64,000 nucleotides of DNA from Bacteroides mediterraneensis (GTDB lineage: Bacteria; Bacteroidota; Bacteroidia; Bacteroidales; Bacteroidaceae), in assembly GCF_016900355.1 (NCBI RefSeq), contig NZ_JACJKA010000007.1:1-64000 (forward strand). The letters run 5' to 3'. The notes under the pieces are model-generated. The model ran no database searches and was not told the DNA's origin. It saw nothing but the letters and a program-made list of their open reading frames with translations. A program made the position numbers and the translations under genes. Of this stretch, positions 62,655-64,000 are shown piece by piece (positions within the stretch are counted from its first letter, which is position 1; each line of letters opens with the position of its first letter).

Positions 62655-64000
62655 TTATAAAGTTAAGTTGATACCAAATGAATATTGACGCATATAAGGA
62701 TAAGTAAATCCTCGTGACCCTAAGTCATCAGTGACTATACGTTCTGGATCAAGTCCTTTCGGCAAATGATCAAAAGTAAATAAATTTTCACCACTAAAGA
62801 ATATCTGTAAATTTTTTACTCCCCACGAAGTCAGCCATTTCTTAGGTAACGAATACGACAACGTAATATTACGAATAGTAAGATAAGCTCCATTCTGCAA
62901 ATAACGAGTTTGAGTCATGGTATTTGCTGTTGTATTCCCTTTAGCTGATTGATACAAACGAGGGAAATAACTATTAGTACGCTCTGGAGTCCAATAATCC
63001 AACTGTGAATCATAAATTGTACTAAATTCCTCATATTGCGGATAAAACAGTTCATTCATAATCCACATATCACGTTTTCCTACTCCTTGCAGAATAAATG
63101 ATAACGAGAATCCTTTCCATCCTGCACCTCCACGAATACCATATTGATAACGACGCGTGCTATTCCCTATAATACGTGTATCACCTGGGTTCACTCCTGT
63201 ATTTGTACCATTATCAATAATTCCATCGTTATTATGATCTACATACAATATATCTCCAGGATTTGGATTGTAACCTTTCACTTTGGGAATTCCTGGCTTT
63301 AGATTTCCTTCTACATCAAAATCATCTTCTGTATACAAACGATCTGTATCATACCCCCATATTTCACCTAGCTCCATACCTTCACGATAATACAATTTAC
63401 CATCTGCATCTTTACCCAATAACTGAGAAGCATTATCATATTTCATGATTTTAGTACGTGCATCATATAAATTAAAGCCTAAATAATAATTTACATTTCC
63501 AATTCGATCATTCCAATCTATTGAAACTTCCCATCCCTTAGAGCGTAAATCTGCAGTATTTTGCATAGGAGCCTTAGTTCCTAAAACACCAGGCAATTCC
63601 ATACCAGGTGCGAGCATTCCTTTAGTATCACGACGATACCAATCAAACACCAAATTTAATCGATTATTAAATAAACCGAGGTCAAATCCAAAATCTAGTG
63701 TACTCACCTTTTCCCAAGTAAAGTTATTACTAACCAAAGCAGGTGGTTTTAAAGCCGTAGGTTTACTTCCATTTACAACCCAATTCGGTCGAAAAGCTTC
63801 CATAGCTGGAACAAATTGGTAAGGGTCTATGCTTTGATTACCAATATTACCCCATGACACTCTAAGTTTCAGATTGGATAAAAATGAATCACTCCAGTCC
63901 ATAAAATGTTCTTCACTCACACGCCATCCTGCAGAGACAGAAGGGAAAAAACCGAAACGGCTCTTACCAGGGAATTTAGAAGATCCATCGTATCGCCCGT
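62655..64000 (-). CDS. SusC/RagA-family TonB-dependent transporter, C-terminal part (cut by window)
   Basis: The reading frame runs open to the window edge at 64000; the 5' part lies outside. Visible residues start GRYDGSSKFPGKSRFGFFP, a typical mid-barrel SusC segment, and continue through SVSAGWRVSEEHF to a C-terminus ending GINLTL. About 448 residues are present of an expected 1000 or so. A Met-coded start at 63920 is internal and not the true start. It pairs with the following SusD for import of a probably sulfated glycan. Confidence 0.95.
   Translation of the reverse strand, partial: GRYDGSSKFPGKSRFGFFPSVSAGWRVSEEHFMDWSDSFLSNLKLRVSWGNIGNQSIDPYQFVPAMEAFRPNWVVNGSKPTALKPPALVSNNFTWEKVSTLDFGFDLGLFNNRLNLVFDWYRRDTKGMLAPGMELPGVLGTKAPMQNTADLRSKGWEVSIDWNDRIGNVNYYLGFNLYDARTKIMKYDNASQLLGKDADGKLYYREGMELGEIWGYDTDRLYTEDDFDVEGNLKPGIPKVKGYNPNPGDILYVDHNNDGIIDNGTNTGVNPGDTRIIGNSTRRYQYGIRGGAGWKGFSLSFILQGVGKRDMWIMNELFYPQYEEFSTIYDSQLDYWTPERTNSYFPRLYQSAKGNTTANTMTQTRYLQNGAYLTIRNITLSYSLPKKWLTSWGVKNLQIFFSGENLFTFDHLPKGLDPERIVTDDLGSRGFTYPYMRQYSFGINLTL

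Overview
The window reads as chromosome of a gut Bacteroidaceae (Bacteroides/Phocaeicola type). This rests on several SusC/SusD pairs with glycoside hydrolases, a hybrid two-component regulator, Bacteroidetes-type -7 boxes (TAnnTTTG) before many genes, short lipoprotein signals, and a bamA-ompH-ompH block. Species is not decided here. No rRNA, tRNA or CRISPR array was recognised.

Layout. 1-0.9 kb: gene-poor edge with short repeats and a broken excisionase-type helix-turn-helix gene. 0.9-4.4 kb: leftward arsenic cluster (arsR, arsF-like, arsG-like, small thioredoxin, ArsP-type permease, arsC) with three ArsR-like palindromes, two of which contain the -7 box. 4.5-8.8 kb: RelA/SpoT-family protein with intact hydrolase and doubtful synthetase motifs, then a DPP-IV type peptidase. 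9.0-15.3 kb: leftward L-fucose operon (GH29 fucosidase, mutarotase, aldo/keto reductase, amidohydrolase, FucP, zinc dehydrogenase), divergent from an AraC-type regulator. 16.3-23.3 kb: SusD, SusC, GH97. 23.5-30.6 kb: kelch-like lipoprotein, uppS, bamA, two ompH/skp genes, murI. 30.6-37.6 kb: GH3 beta-glucosidase, M60-like mucinase-type metallopeptidase, cysS. 37.7-53.3 kb: GH97, GH43, DUF3823 lipoprotein, SusD, SusC, hybrid two-component regulator and GH51 arabinofuranosidase. 53.4-53.8 kb: a small membrane-protein ORF and a probable short RNA. 53.9-64 kb: two GH2 enzymes, a sulfatase, SusD and a SusC cut by the window end; the part right of about 57.3 kb is clearly more AT-rich.

The most unusual signal is a pair of arrays, each of exactly five 16-bp imperfect palindromes (AAACG-N6-CGTTT) repeated every 22 bp (8912-9015 and 33003-33106). 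Both lie about 90 bp upstream of the start codon of an exported enzyme (DPP-IV peptidase; GH3 glucosidase). Further regulatory structure includes a motif (ATAGGNCNATATCGA-like) at two-helical-turn spacing in the fucosidase, SusC and GH97 promoters, probably read by the AraC regulator, and a tandem AGGWGGAY site in the promoters next to the hybrid two-component regulator. The terminator of the first SusCD unit sits inside the end of the araC coding sequence.
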